Shown: piece after piece, positions 8,126 to 16,520 of the stretch | How the letters are laid out: the number at the start of each line of letters is the position of its first letter | How positions within the stretch are numbered: position 1 is the stretch's first letter | DNA from: Bifidobacteriaceae bacterium | GTDB taxonomy: Bacteria; Actinomycetota; Actinomycetes; Actinomycetales; WQXJ01 | Assembly (NCBI GenBank): GCA_031270825.1 | Contig: JAISXH010000038.1 | Coordinates: forward strand, 1-64,000 | Length of the DNA stretch: 64,000 bases | Direction of reading: 5' to 3' | Position numbers and translations under genes: made by a program | The notes under the pieces: generated by a model | The model's input: the letters and a program-made list of their open reading frames with translations, nothing else | What the model was told of the DNA's origin: nothing | The model's database searches: none

Positions 8126-9139
8126 CTATTCGAACAGCGCCAGCAGATCGTTGATCTGGTCCTTGTCTTCAGCGGTCAGCAGGGTCATGGGCGTGAGGCT
8201 CGACGGGTCGCCCTCGCCCGTGATCGCGGCGATCGAGTTGTCGATGATCGAGTAGCCGAGTTCGCGCAGCGGGATGGCGGAGCTGGCCGTGTAGCCGGCG
8301 TCATCGCGAAGCGAGATCAAAGCCTCCTCGGTGCCGTCGTAGCCGGCCACGAAGAATCCATCCATGTCCACGCCCGCGTTCAACAGCGCGCGCAGGGCGC
8401 CGGTCCCGGCGTCATCGTTCATCCCGACGAAGATCTTGAGGTCGTCGGGATACTGGCGCAGGACGTCCTCGGCTATTTGCAGACCGCAGTCCTGGGCCAC
8501 GCAGTCCTGCTGGGAGACCACTTCGATGCCGAGCTCGTCCAGCATCGCCAACGGATAATCGCTCCGACCAGAAATGGACGGCAGCGCCGTGGCGGTGGTC
8601 ACGGCGGCTTTGATGTTCTTGTCGGGGTAGTTCTCTTCGATCCAGGACTTCAACAACTCGGCCATCTCTTGGCCGGCTATTTCGTTGTCGAAACCGACGG
8701 CCCCGTCCTCTTCGGGGATCGAGGAGGCGTAAGTCAGCCACTTGATGCCTTGGGCTTGGGCCTGCTCGCGGATGCCCTCGACCGCGGCCGCGTCCACCGG
8801 CCAGACCACGATGGCGTCGACCTTTTGGGTGACCCAGCTTTCGAGGGCTCGCCGCTGCGTCTCCAGGTTGGAGTCGACTGTGTTGTCAAGCAGAAGGTTG
8901 ACGCAACCATTGGCCTCGGCGCGCTCCTCAACCGCCGACTTGACCGCCTTGACGGCGGCCACCTCGCCGGTCGGGTGGCTGAAGGCGATGGTGTAGGTGC
9001 GCTCGCAGCTGGCTTTGGCGCCAGAATCGCCGCCCTCGGCTGTGTCGGACGAGCAGGCCGTCACACCGATCGCGACCACCGCGAACAGGGCGGCGGCCGC
9101 CGCGTGGCGTGACCTGCCTCCAAGAGTTGTCTTCATCAT
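8126..9139 (-). CDS. Substrate-binding lipoprotein of the ABC importer (Peripla_BP_4 type)
   Basis: 337 residues. A signal peptide with a twin-basic start and hydrophobic core ends in a lipobox, GVTAC, with Cys29 as the lipidation site, so it is anchored outside the membrane. The mature part is a type I periplasmic-binding fold (TYTIAFSHPTGEVAAVKAVK at the start, DAIVVWPVDAAA, IFVGMNDDAGTGALRAL, GYDGTEEAL). It captures the ligand for the permease downstream. ATG 9139 has a strong GAAAGGA site. The binding residues cannot be tied to a sugar from sequence alone; the neighbouring amino-compound enzymes make a hydroxylated amine or amide plausible. Confidence 0.92.
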   Translation of the reverse strand: MMKTTLGGRSRHAAAAALFAVVAIGVTACSSDTAEGGDSGAKASCERTYTIAFSHPTGEVAAVKAVKSAVEERAEANGCVNLLLDNTVDSNLETQRRALESWVTQKVDAIVVWPVDAAAVEGIREQAQAQGIKWLTYASSIPEEDGAVGFDNEIAGQEMAELLKSWIEENYPDKNIKAAVTTATALPSISGRSDYPLAMLDELGIEVVSQQDCVAQDCGLQIAEDVLRQYPDDLKIFVGMNDDAGTGALRALLNAGVDMDGFFVAGYDGTEEALISLRDDAGYTASSAIPLRELGYSIIDNSIAAITGEGDPSSLTPMTLLTAEDKDQINDLLALFE

Positions 9140-9242
9140 TAGTTCCTTTCATCATCGGCTTGCAACAGGGGGTGCGCCGGCCGCACTCGAACGGCACTAC
9201 GGCAATAGCGACCAGGCCGGAGCCCAGCGGTCTGGACCAAGG

Positions 9243-10604
9243 TCAGATGGGAAGCTCCTCAGCCAACGCCGTTTCCAGCGTCTCGAGGAACAGCGACACT
9301 TCTGGCTCGCCGACCACCAACGGCGGCCGGATCTTCAGGGCGTCGCCGCGCGGCCCGACGGTTGAGACCAGCACGCCGCGGTCCTTCAGCCCGTTGACGA
9401 TCGCCGATGCCGCCTCAGGGGCGGATTCGCCGGTGACGGGATCGGCGAACTCCACAGCGGCGAACAGGCCGGCGCCCCGGACCTCGGCAATCCATGGGCA
9501 TCCGGTCGCCAGCCCTTTCAGCCCGGCCTGCAGAGCCAGCCCTTGCTGGTGGGAGTTGTCCACCAGGCGCCGGTCGCGGATTTCGTCCAGGACCGCTTGG
9601 GCCGCGGCCATCGCCACGGGATTCCCGCCAAAGGTGTTGAAGTAGGCCACGCCGGTGTCGGCGACCAGCTCAGGGCGGAACAGCGTCGCGGCCACCGGGA
9701 ACCCGTTGCCCATCGGTTTGCCCAACGTGACCAAATCGGCCGTCACCCCGTGGCGGGTGTGCCCCCACAGCGAGTCGCCCAGTCGCCCGAACCCGGGCTG
9801 GACCTCGTCGGCGATGAACAGGCCGCCGGCCTGATGCACCGCGTCGATCACGGGCGCCAGGAATCCCGCCGGCGCCGTCACCAGCCCGTCGCTGGAGAAC
9901 GAGCTGTCGAGCAGGAACGCGGCGAACCCGATCCCTGACGACTCGAGTTCCCCGATCTTCTCCCGGATCTGCTGAGCCATGGCCGGGCCCGGGTCGGCGC
10001 CATCGCTGGGAGTCGCCGGCGCATCGATGGTGCGAACCCAGGACGAATCGACCGAGAACTGTTCGCCGGTGGAGGGCGAGCAGGCGTCTACCGCGATGGT
10101 GCCGCCGTGGTAGGCGTACCGCGTCACAATGACTCCGCGCCGGCGTGTGGCCTCGCGCGCCAGGCGAATCGCCAAGTCGTTGGCCTCAGAGCCGGTGCAG
10201 GTGAACACCGCGTGGTCGAGGCCGTCCGGGAAGGTCGCAAGGAGGTCCTCGGCGTACTTCAAGATCCCCTCGTGCAAGTAGCGCGTGTGGGTGTTGATGA
10301 GCGACCACTGTTCGGCCACCGCCGCGATCACCCTGGGGTTGGCGTGCCCCACACTGGCCACGTTGTTGTACATGTCGAGGTAGCGCTCGCCGTCACCAGA
10401 CCACAGGTATGCGCCCTCGCCGCGCACCACCTCGATGGGACGCTGATAGAAGGCGCGGTATCCCGGCCCCAGGGCAGTGCGGCGCCGGTCCAACAGATCC
10501 GCCGCGCGGGCGCTCAACCCGACAGCCGGGTCGGCTCCGAACGCGTTCGTGTCGAGGGGCGACACGGCGCTTCTCACATTCCCGGGATGGATTTGCTGCG
10601 TCAT
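9243..10604 (-). CDS. Class III PLP enzyme resembling amino-phospho-lyases (ETNPPL/PHYKPL type)
   Basis: 453 residues from the chosen ATG 10604, which sits behind AAGAAAGGA; the upstream ATG at 10634 has no ribosome site. It is a class III aminotransferase fold with FIADEVQPGFGR and the PLP lysine in LGKPMGNGFP. The stretch around NTHTRYLHEGILKYAEDLL closely resembles the NTNSRFLHDNIVEYA region of animal ethanolamine-phosphate and 5-phosphohydroxylysine phospho-lyases. Those enzymes eliminate phosphate from an amino-alcohol phosphate to give ammonia and an aldehyde. A divergently transcribed kinase of the matching family (11045) supports this reading. An ordinary omega-aminotransferase is the alternative. 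It is the first gene of the operon. Confidence 0.8.
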   Translation of the reverse strand: MTQQIHPGNVRSAVSPLDTNAFGADPAVGLSARAADLLDRRRTALGPGYRAFYQRPIEVVRGEGAYLWSGDGERYLDMYNNVASVGHANPRVIAAVAEQWSLINTHTRYLHEGILKYAEDLLATFPDGLDHAVFTCTGSEANDLAIRLAREATRRRGVIVTRYAYHGGTIAVDACSPSTGEQFSVDSSWVRTIDAPATPSDGADPGPAMAQQIREKIGELESSGIGFAAFLLDSSFSSDGLVTAPAGFLAPVIDAVHQAGGLFIADEVQPGFGRLGDSLWGHTRHGVTADLVTLGKPMGNGFPVAATLFRPELVADTGVAYFNTFGGNPVAMAAAQAVLDEIRDRRLVDNSHQQGLALQAGLKGLATGCPWIAEVRGAGLFAAVEFADPVTGESAPEAASAIVNGLKDRGVLVSTVGPRGDALKIRPPLVVGEPEVSLFLETLETALAEELPI

Positions 10605-10720
10605 CGTTCCGATACGTCCTTTCTTGGGTTTCATGGCCCTGCCAAGCTAGTGGCCGGAAATGGCGCTGCGGTTTCCCGGAACGCTTCGATCACGTGTCGA
10701 CGCAACGCGATATTGACTCC

Positions 10721-10803
10721 TATAGACCACTTGAATAGCGTTTCCCCCGGCCAGAAGAACACTAACAGCACCCAATTCTTCGGCCTATGTAACATGTCTA
10801 TAC
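10721..10803. promoter_or_regulatory. Candidate HutC/GntR operator pair in the divergent promoter region
   Basis: GTCTATAC at 10796-10803 fits GTNTANAC, the general HutC-subfamily operator pattern. A related TATAGAC lies at 10721-10727. The whole 10605-11044 intergenic stretch is distinctly AT-richer than its surroundings and must hold both divergent promoters. Confidence 0.35.
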
Positions 10804-10963
10804 AAGTTATGTCACGGAGATTTCATAAGGCTGTAACAAAGCGGGCGCGAGTCCGGCACCTGCGGAAACGTGGTACTGTCCGGAGCACCTCGCCACGCCT
10901 TCGCTCCCGTCATAACAAATCGTCTAACAGCGTTAACTGTTGGTTACAAAATGGCGGAAACGC

Positions 10964-10991
10964 TTGACGTGCCATCTTGGCGGCCTAGTAA
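10964..10991 (+). promoter_or_regulatory. Probable promoter of the kinase gene
   Basis: TTGACG (10964-10969), 16-bp spacer, TAGTAA (10986-10991), with the ATG at 11045. An imperfect dyad AACAG-N6-CTGTT at 10926-10941 lies just upstream and could be an operator. Confidence 0.45.
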
Positions 10992-11044
10992 TCTCTACCT
11001 CTTGCGGCGAAGCCGCTAATTCGGTCACCTCGAAAGGAAATTTG

Positions 11045-12124
11045 ATGAGCGTAATCGCACCTGAGGCCGTCCATAATGTGTTGGGCCAAACGACTCAGCC
11101 AACCCTCGCCGCATTTGACTCCCTGAAAGCCGGCTCGCCGGCGCCGTTCTGGCTCTTCCGAGGCGTTGCCGCCGCGTGGTGCCTGGACCCGGATCGGATC
11201 GACCTGCGCCTGATGACCGTGTCTGAAAACGCCACCTTCCGGCTGTCCTTGGACGGGCGGGCCATCGGCGCGGTGCGTGTGTCGCAACCCGGGTACGCGG
11301 GCGGGGCGGACGCCATCGTCTCCGAGCTGACCTGGATCCAGGCGCTGCGCGAGGCGCTGGCCGAAGTCGACATCATCGAACCGGTGCCGTCGCCGCGGGG
11401 CCCATACCTGGCGATAGTGAAGGACAACAGCGGCACCGGCTGGATGTGCGTGTCGACCCGCTACGTGGACGGCCGGCCGCTGGAGGATCTGCGCGATCCG
11501 GCCCAGCACTACCGGATCATCGGGAGATGGACAGCCCTCTTCCACCAGCAGGCCAGGGCCTGGACCCTGCCGCGCGGGTTCAGGCGCTTCACCTGGGACA
11601 TCGATGACATGGTGGGGCCGTCATGCCGCTGGGGGCGCTGGGAGACCGTGGCGCGCCTGCCCGACTCGGAGTTGGCTCTCCTGACCCGCGCCCAGGAGCT
11701 CGCCCTGACCCTGCTGGAGGACCTGCCCAAGAATTCCGAGACCTGGGGACTGATCCACGCCGACCTGCGTCCGGCGAATGTCCTGGTGGCTGGGGACAAG
11801 CTGACCGTGATCGACTTCGACGACAGCGGCTTCAGCTACTACTTGTACGACTACGCCGCCGCCTTGACCCTGGTGGAGCACCACTCCTACGCCCCGGCCA
11901 TGGCGACGGAGTGGATGGCGGGCTACCAAGAGGTGACGCCGCTGAGCTCGAAGGAGATTCTGCACGCCAGCGCCCTGAGCATGGTGAGGCGTCTGCAGGG
12001 GCTGGGCTGGACCGGCGGGCACCGCGAGGACGCGCTCCCGGACGGGCTGTTCGCCGAACAGCTTCCCGGCACGGTTGAAGTGGCGCGTCACTTCCTCAAG
12101 TCCCCAACCTGGCTGCTCGACTAA
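11045..12124 (+). CDS. APH/choline-kinase-fold small-molecule kinase (hydroxylysine-kinase-like)
   Basis: 359 residues starting at ATG 11045 behind GAAAGGAAA. The C-lobe has the Brenner motif GLIHADLRPANVLV and the metal-binding VIDFDDSGFSYYLYD, the pattern of phosphotransferases related to aminoglycoside kinases, SrkA and animal hydroxylysine kinase. It would transfer phosphate from ATP to a hydroxyl group. It is divergent from a phospho-lyase-like PLP enzyme. The combination kinase plus class III phospho-lyase is the route known for ethanolamine and hydroxylysine breakdown, which makes an amino alcohol the leading substrate idea. A homoserine-type or stress kinase cannot be ruled out. Confidence 0.82.
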   Translation: MSVIAPEAVHNVLGQTTQPTLAAFDSLKAGSPAPFWLFRGVAAAWCLDPDRIDLRLMTVSENATFRLSLDGRAIGAVRVSQPGYAGGADAIVSELTWIQALREALAEVDIIEPVPSPRGPYLAIVKDNSGTGWMCVSTRYVDGRPLEDLRDPAQHYRIIGRWTALFHQQARAWTLPRGFRRFTWDIDDMVGPSCRWGRWETVARLPDSELALLTRAQELALTLLEDLPKNSETWGLIHADLRPANVLVAGDKLTVIDFDDSGFSYYLYDYAAALTLVEHHSYAPAMATEWMAGYQEVTPLSSKEILHASALSMVRRLQGLGWTGGHREDALPDGLFAEQLPGTVEVARHFLKSPTWLLD

Positions 12125-12134
12125 ACACCGCCCA

Positions 12135-12180
12135 GGCGCGCGCCCCAACCACGCCCTGCAAGACAACAGGGCCGCGCGCC
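12135..12180 (+). terminator. GC hairpin after the kinase gene
   Basis: GGCGCGCG (12135-12142) pairs with CGCGCGCC (12173-12180), starting 11 bp after the kinase stop. There is no T-tract. The remaining intergenic DNA to 12462 shows only a small CCGGCGGTCGCCGG palindrome and an AAGGAAG ribosome site before 12463. Confidence 0.4.
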
Positions 12181-12462
12181 ATTACTTCACGGACCGCCGG
12201 CAAGGGGCGACCGCAACGCCGGCGGTCGCCGGTTCGGGGGGCACGCCACCGGGCGTCCATGCGCCACGTCCCGACTTGACCAGGCTGGTCAGCGCCTTCG
12301 CCGCCTCCGCCGACCGAATTCGGCCTCGACAGCGGCCCATCCACCGCCGGGAGCGGTGAACTAGGGCCCAGGCGGCCACCGGGTTGTGGGGAGCACAATG
12401 AATTCGACCCCTGGAAGCTCTTTGGCAGGTCGGCCGATGCCGGTTCAACGAAGGAAGCAGCT

Positions 12463-13497
12463 ATGACAATGATGCGCAGCGCCCATGTGGCCGGGATCGG
12501 CCGAGTCGCAGTCGTCTCGCGCCCCAGACCCGCGCCCGGTCCGGGCCAGGCGCTGATGGCCCTCACCTATGGCGGGATCTGCGGTTCGGACACCCACGCG
12601 GTGGCCGGACACCATCCGCTGTTGACGCCACCGGATTACTACCCCGGCCATGAGGCCACCGGCCGGATCGAGGAACTCGGCGCCGGGGTCGAGGGCTGGG
12701 AGGTCGGCCAGCGCATCATCTTGAAGCCGAATGTCGTCTGTGGCGAATGCGTCAATTGCCGGGCCGGACGGACCAACGCCTGCCAGACGCTGGCCTGGAT
12801 CGGATGCGACGTGACCAACCGGTGGCCCGGCGCCATGGCCGAATGCTTCATCGCCCCGGCGTCCAACCTGTTCGCCGTCCCGGATTCGATCGATGACCAG
12901 ACCGCCGCCCTGGTCGAATGCTTGTCGACGCCCGTCCATGCCGTGCGCATAGCCGGCGACATCAGCGGCGACGGCGTGGTCGTCATCGGCGGCGGAACCA
13001 TCGGCTTGTTCTCCGTCATAGCGGCCCGGCTGGCCGGCGCGGGCCGGATCGTGGTCACCGACTTGGATCCAGCCAAGCTGGAACGCGCCCGTCGCCACGG
13101 CGCCGACGTGGCCGTGGACGCCGCCGCCGGCGATGCCGACGCCCAGGTGGCTGAAGCATTGGGCGGCCCGGCCGACCTGGTCTTCGACTGCGTCGCCAAC
13201 GAGGCGTCGATCCGCCAGGCCCTGGGGCTGTTGCGCCACGCCGGCAAAATCATGGTGGTCGGCGTGCCGCCGCGAGATTTCCAGGTTCCGATGCCGTATG
13301 TCCAGGACTGGGAGATGACCATCCAGGGTTGTGCGAGCTACACCGCCGAGGACATCGACGCTTCGATCGCGATCGCGGCTCGCGGCGAGGTGCCGACCAG
13401 CGAGATCATCAGCCGTGTCTATCAACTCGAGCGGGCCCCGGAGGCCTTCGCCGAGGCGGCTCAGTCCTCGTCCGGAAAGGTACTGATTCAACCGTGA
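12463..13497 (+). CDS. Zinc-dependent MDR dehydrogenase (sorbitol/threonine-dehydrogenase class)
   Basis: 344 residues of the medium-chain dehydrogenase family. The catalytic zinc ligands are in GGICGSDTH and PGHEATG, the structural zinc lobe is CGECVNCRAGRTNAC, and the nucleotide fold carries VVIGGGTIGLFSV. It would oxidise a secondary alcohol of a polyol or sugar acid with NAD(P). The start ATG follows AAGGAAG. Its stop overlaps the next gene (GTGA), which encodes a second enzyme of the same family, so the two are co-translated and may act in sequence or as a heteromer. It heads a polyol-type operon running to 17345. The exact substrate is not readable from sequence. Confidence 0.9.
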   Translation: MTMMRSAHVAGIGRVAVVSRPRPAPGPGQALMALTYGGICGSDTHAVAGHHPLLTPPDYYPGHEATGRIEELGAGVEGWEVGQRIILKPNVVCGECVNCRAGRTNACQTLAWIGCDVTNRWPGAMAECFIAPASNLFAVPDSIDDQTAALVECLSTPVHAVRIAGDISGDGVVVIGGGTIGLFSVIAARLAGAGRIVVTDLDPAKLERARRHGADVAVDAAAGDADAQVAEALGGPADLVFDCVANEASIRQALGLLRHAGKIMVVGVPPRDFQVPMPYVQDWEMTIQGCASYTAEDIDASIAIAARGEVPTSEIISRVYQLERAPEAFAEAAQSSSGKVLIQP

Positions 13498-14582
13498 CCA
13501 ACCCGGTTCCGATGCCGACCGGCTCGGCGCCCGCTCCGGCGGCGGTTGAGCCGTTGGCGGGCGGCAGCGCTGGCCACCAGCCCAAGGCCACCGGCTCCAT
13601 GCGGGCCTGGCAATGGCGCGGACCCGGCGACCACGGGCTGATCACAACAGCGATTCCGGCGCCGGCCGAAGACGAGGTGCTGGTCGCGGTGGAGGCCTCC
13701 GGCCTGTGTGGGACCGATCTGAGGATCCTGGCGGGCGATTACAGCCACGCCCGGCCTGCGGTGGTGATCGGCCACGAGTTCGCCGGCACGGTGGTGGCCC
13801 TGGGGGAGCGGGCGCGCGGTTTCGTGGTCGGCGACTTGGTGGCGGCCGATCCGAACGTCTATTGCCTGGATTGCGAATGGTGCCGGCGCCAGGCTTACAA
13901 CTTGTGCGCCAGCGTCAATCCGATCGGCGTCAGCCGGGCCGGATCGATGGCCGAATATGTCACCGTGCCGGCACGCCTGGCGGTCAAACTGCCGGGCGCT
14001 TTCGACCCGGCCTTGGGGGCGTTGATCGAACCGCTGGCCTGCGTGCTGCACGGCATGGAGCGCGGCGGCGTGGTCGGTGGACGGACCATCGCCGTCTATG
14101 GCGCCGGCGCGATCGGACTGATGGCGGTGGTGGTGGCGGTCGATCTGGGTCTGGAGGTCACGGTGGTCGAGCCGTTGGCGCCGAGGCGGAATCGGGCCCA
14201 AGCCCTCGGGGCCGCCGCTGTCGAGAGGTTGGCCGGAGGAGCCCAGTTCGACTATGTCCTGGACGCCTCGGGCGCTGCCGCGGCGGTCGCGGACGGGCTC
14301 GGCCGCCTGCGCAAGCGCGGCACTTTCATCCAGATGGGCGTCACGCCGCAGAGCTTCGAGCTGCCCTGGACGCCCTACCAGGTGTACCAGAACGAATGGC
14401 GTCTGATCGGCTCGAACTCGGTCGCCGACTGCTATCAGCGGGCGGCCGCGCTGATGCCTTCGATCAGCGAGCCGATGCGCCGGCTGGTCACCCACACCTT
14501 GTCCCTGGCCGAGCTTGACCGCGCGATCGAGTTGATCGCCGACCCGGCGGCGGTCAAAGTCCAGGTCGACCCACGCAGGTGA
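13494..14582 (+). CDS. Second zinc-dependent MDR dehydrogenase
   Basis: 362 residues if started at the GTG overlapping the preceding stop. The conserved domain only begins near residue 36 (MRAWQWRGPGDHG), so a start at ATG 13599 is also possible; the first 35 residues are Ala/Pro/Gly-rich. Features are GLCGTDLRIL, VIGHEFAGTV, a structural zinc lobe CLDCEWCRRQAYNLC, and a nucleotide fold IAVYGAGAIGLM. It is related to but clearly diverged from the dehydrogenase just upstream. The tandem pair suggests two oxidations of related polyol or sugar intermediates, feeding the mannitol-type dehydrogenase and kinase downstream. Confidence 0.88.
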   Translation: MTNPVPMPTGSAPAPAAVEPLAGGSAGHQPKATGSMRAWQWRGPGDHGLITTAIPAPAEDEVLVAVEASGLCGTDLRILAGDYSHARPAVVIGHEFAGTVVALGERARGFVVGDLVAADPNVYCLDCEWCRRQAYNLCASVNPIGVSRAGSMAEYVTVPARLAVKLPGAFDPALGALIEPLACVLHGMERGGVVGGRTIAVYGAGAIGLMAVVVAVDLGLEVTVVEPLAPRRNRAQALGAAAVERLAGGAQFDYVLDASGAAAAVADGLGRLRKRGTFIQMGVTPQSFELPWTPYQVYQNEWRLIGSNSVADCYQRAAALMPSISEPMRRLVTHTLSLAELDRAIELIADPAAVKVQVDPRR

Positions 14583-14669
14583 TCCCGTGTCCAACCTCTC
14601 CGCGTCCAGCCCCGCTCCGCCACAGACAGCCCCGAACCCCATCCGACCGAGCGCGAAAGGCACATCCCG

Positions 14670-16148
14670 GTGGTAAGACTCAACCAATCCTCCCTCGATT
14701 CGCTAACTGACCAGGTCAAGACCCCGAAATACGACCGCTCGCAAGTCAGGGCCGGCTGGGCGCATTTCGGCGTTGGCGGATTCCACCGCGCCCATCAGGC
14801 CTTCTACCTGGACGAGGTGATGAATCGAGGCGAGTCGATGGACTTCGGCATCATCGGGGTGGGCCTGATGCCGGCAGACGCCCGGATGCGTGATGTGCTG
14901 GCGGCCCAGGACTACCTGTACACCTTGGTGACCAAGTCGGCGCGGGGGGTCTGGACGCCGCAGGTGATCGGTTCGATCATCGGCTACCTTTACGGCCCGG
15001 ATGATCCGGATGCGTTGGTCGAGCGCATGGCCGACCCGGCCATCCGGATCGTCTCGCTGACCATCACCGAAGGCGGCTACAACTTCGACCAGGTGACCGG
15101 GGAGTTCATCGCCGACAACCCCGCGATCCAGGCCGAGTTGGCGCCGGGCGCGGCGCCCGCGACCGTCTTCGGCTACATCTATGAGGCCTTGCGCCGCCGC
15201 CGCGAGCGCGCTGTGGCCCCCTTCGCCATCATGTGCTGCGACAACATCCAGGACAACGGCGCCGTCGTGAAGCGGGCGCTGACCAGCTACGCGACGCTGA
15301 GGGACGAAGAGTTGGCGGACTGGATCGGCCAGGCGGTGGCCTTCCCGTCCTCCATGGTGGACCGCATCACCCCCCAAACCACCGACCAGGACCGGCGTGA
15401 CGTGGCCGAACGCTTCGGGATCGAGGATGGCTGGCCGGTGGTGGCGGAATCGTTCACGCAATGGGCCCTGACGGATCGATTTCCGCTCGGGCGGCCGCGT
15501 TTCGAGGCGGCCGGCGTCCAGATGGTTGGCGACGTGGTGCCCTACGAACTCATGAAGTTGCGTCTGCTCAACGCCTCCCACCAGGGGATCGCCTACCTGG
15601 CGTATTTGGCCGGTTACCGTTATGTGCACGATGCCGCCCGCGACCAGGACATGGCCAGGTTCCTTCGCGCTTATATGGACTTAGAGGCCAGCCCGACTCT
15701 CCAGCCCGTTCCGGGAGTCGATCTGACGGCCTACAAGCAGGAGTTGATTTCGCGTTTCTCCAACGCCGAGGTGCGCGACACGGTCGCTCGTCTGGCGGCC
15801 GAGGGATCGGACCGCATTCCCAAGTGGCTGGTGCCGGTGATCTATTCGCGCCTGGAGGCCGGGGGCGACATCCGTCGTTCGGCGGCGATCTGCGCCGCCT
15901 GGGCGCGCTATTGCGAGGGGGTGGACGAACAGGGCCAACCCATCGCGGTTGTCGACAACGCCCTCGACCAGGTCACCGCCGCGGCGCGGGCGCAGAGCCA
16001 GGATCCGCTGGCGTTCGTGCGGCAAACGGCATTCTTCGGCGACCTGGCCGAGCGGCCCGAGTTCACTGAGCCGTACTTGGCGGCGCTGGACTCCCTGCAT
16101 CGGCAGGGCGCGGCCGCCACTCTCAAGGCCCTCGCTGACCTGGTCTAG
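14670..16148 (+). CDS. Mannitol-dehydrogenase-family polyol oxidoreductase
   Basis: 492 residues, the usual length for the polyol-specific long-chain dehydrogenase family (mannitol 2-dehydrogenase, fructuronate and tagaturonate reductases). The N-terminal fold has HFGVGGFHRAHQAFYLDE, and the catalytic signature KLRLLNASHQG carries the lysine, asparagine and histidine. It would interconvert a polyol or aldonate and the ketose with NAD(H). The start GTG 14670 has GAAAGG nine bases upstream. It sits between the MDR pair and a PfkB kinase, so a likely chain is polyol to ketose to ketose phosphate. The family is certain and the substrate open. Confidence 0.93.
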   Translation: MVRLNQSSLDSLTDQVKTPKYDRSQVRAGWAHFGVGGFHRAHQAFYLDEVMNRGESMDFGIIGVGLMPADARMRDVLAAQDYLYTLVTKSARGVWTPQVIGSIIGYLYGPDDPDALVERMADPAIRIVSLTITEGGYNFDQVTGEFIADNPAIQAELAPGAAPATVFGYIYEALRRRRERAVAPFAIMCCDNIQDNGAVVKRALTSYATLRDEELADWIGQAVAFPSSMVDRITPQTTDQDRRDVAERFGIEDGWPVVAESFTQWALTDRFPLGRPRFEAAGVQMVGDVVPYELMKLRLLNASHQGIAYLAYLAGYRYVHDAARDQDMARFLRAYMDLEASPTLQPVPGVDLTAYKQELISRFSNAEVRDTVARLAAEGSDRIPKWLVPVIYSRLEAGGDIRRSAAICAAWARYCEGVDEQGQPIAVVDNALDQVTAAARAQSQDPLAFVRQTAFFGDLAERPEFTEPYLAALDSLHRQGAAATLKALADLV

Positions 16149-16231
16149 CTGGTGGCGCGATTCGACGCCTCCGATTCGGCGGGGGAGCGGAGCCGGACGA
16201 ACCGCCGCCGGCGGCGGGCGGGCGAACCGGC

Positions 16232-16520
16232 CGGGCGGCATCGTCGCCGTGTGGGAAAGGCGAACCCGGCCGGACGAACCTCGTCGTGGCAGACGGGAGC
16301 CGAAGATGCTGATTAGGGTGGGCGAACCGATCATCGCCTGCGAGCGGGTGCGTCAGGCGGACGGACAGATCGCCCGGACGGCATCGTCGGCGTGTGGGAA
16401 AGGCGAACCCGGCCGGACGAACCTGGTCGTGGCAGACGGGAGCTGAAGATGCTGATTAGCGTGGGCGAACCGATCATCGCCTGCGAGCGGGTGCGTCAGG
16501 CGGACGGGAAGATCGCCCGG
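16232..16520 (+). repeat. 143-bp tandem duplication of the PfkB gene start
   Basis: 16232-16377 and 16375-16520 are nearly identical, offset by exactly 143 bp. They cover the upstream region, ribosome site, start codon and the first codons of the PfkB kinase. The two copies differ at a handful of positions, so the duplication is recent. 143 is not a multiple of three, so the first copy is out of phase with the real gene. Confidence 0.93.
16306..16446 (+). pseudogene. Duplicated PfkB 5' end, 46-codon leader ORF
   Basis: ATG 16306 starts a reading frame whose first 20 codons match the PfkB N-terminus (MLIRVGEPIIACERVRQADG) with two changes. It then runs out of the duplicated segment into the upstream part of the second copy and stops at 16444-16446, three bases before the kinase ATG at 16449. 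If translated it could couple to the kinase through ribosome re-initiation. It is most simply a by-product of the tandem duplication. Confidence 0.7.
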
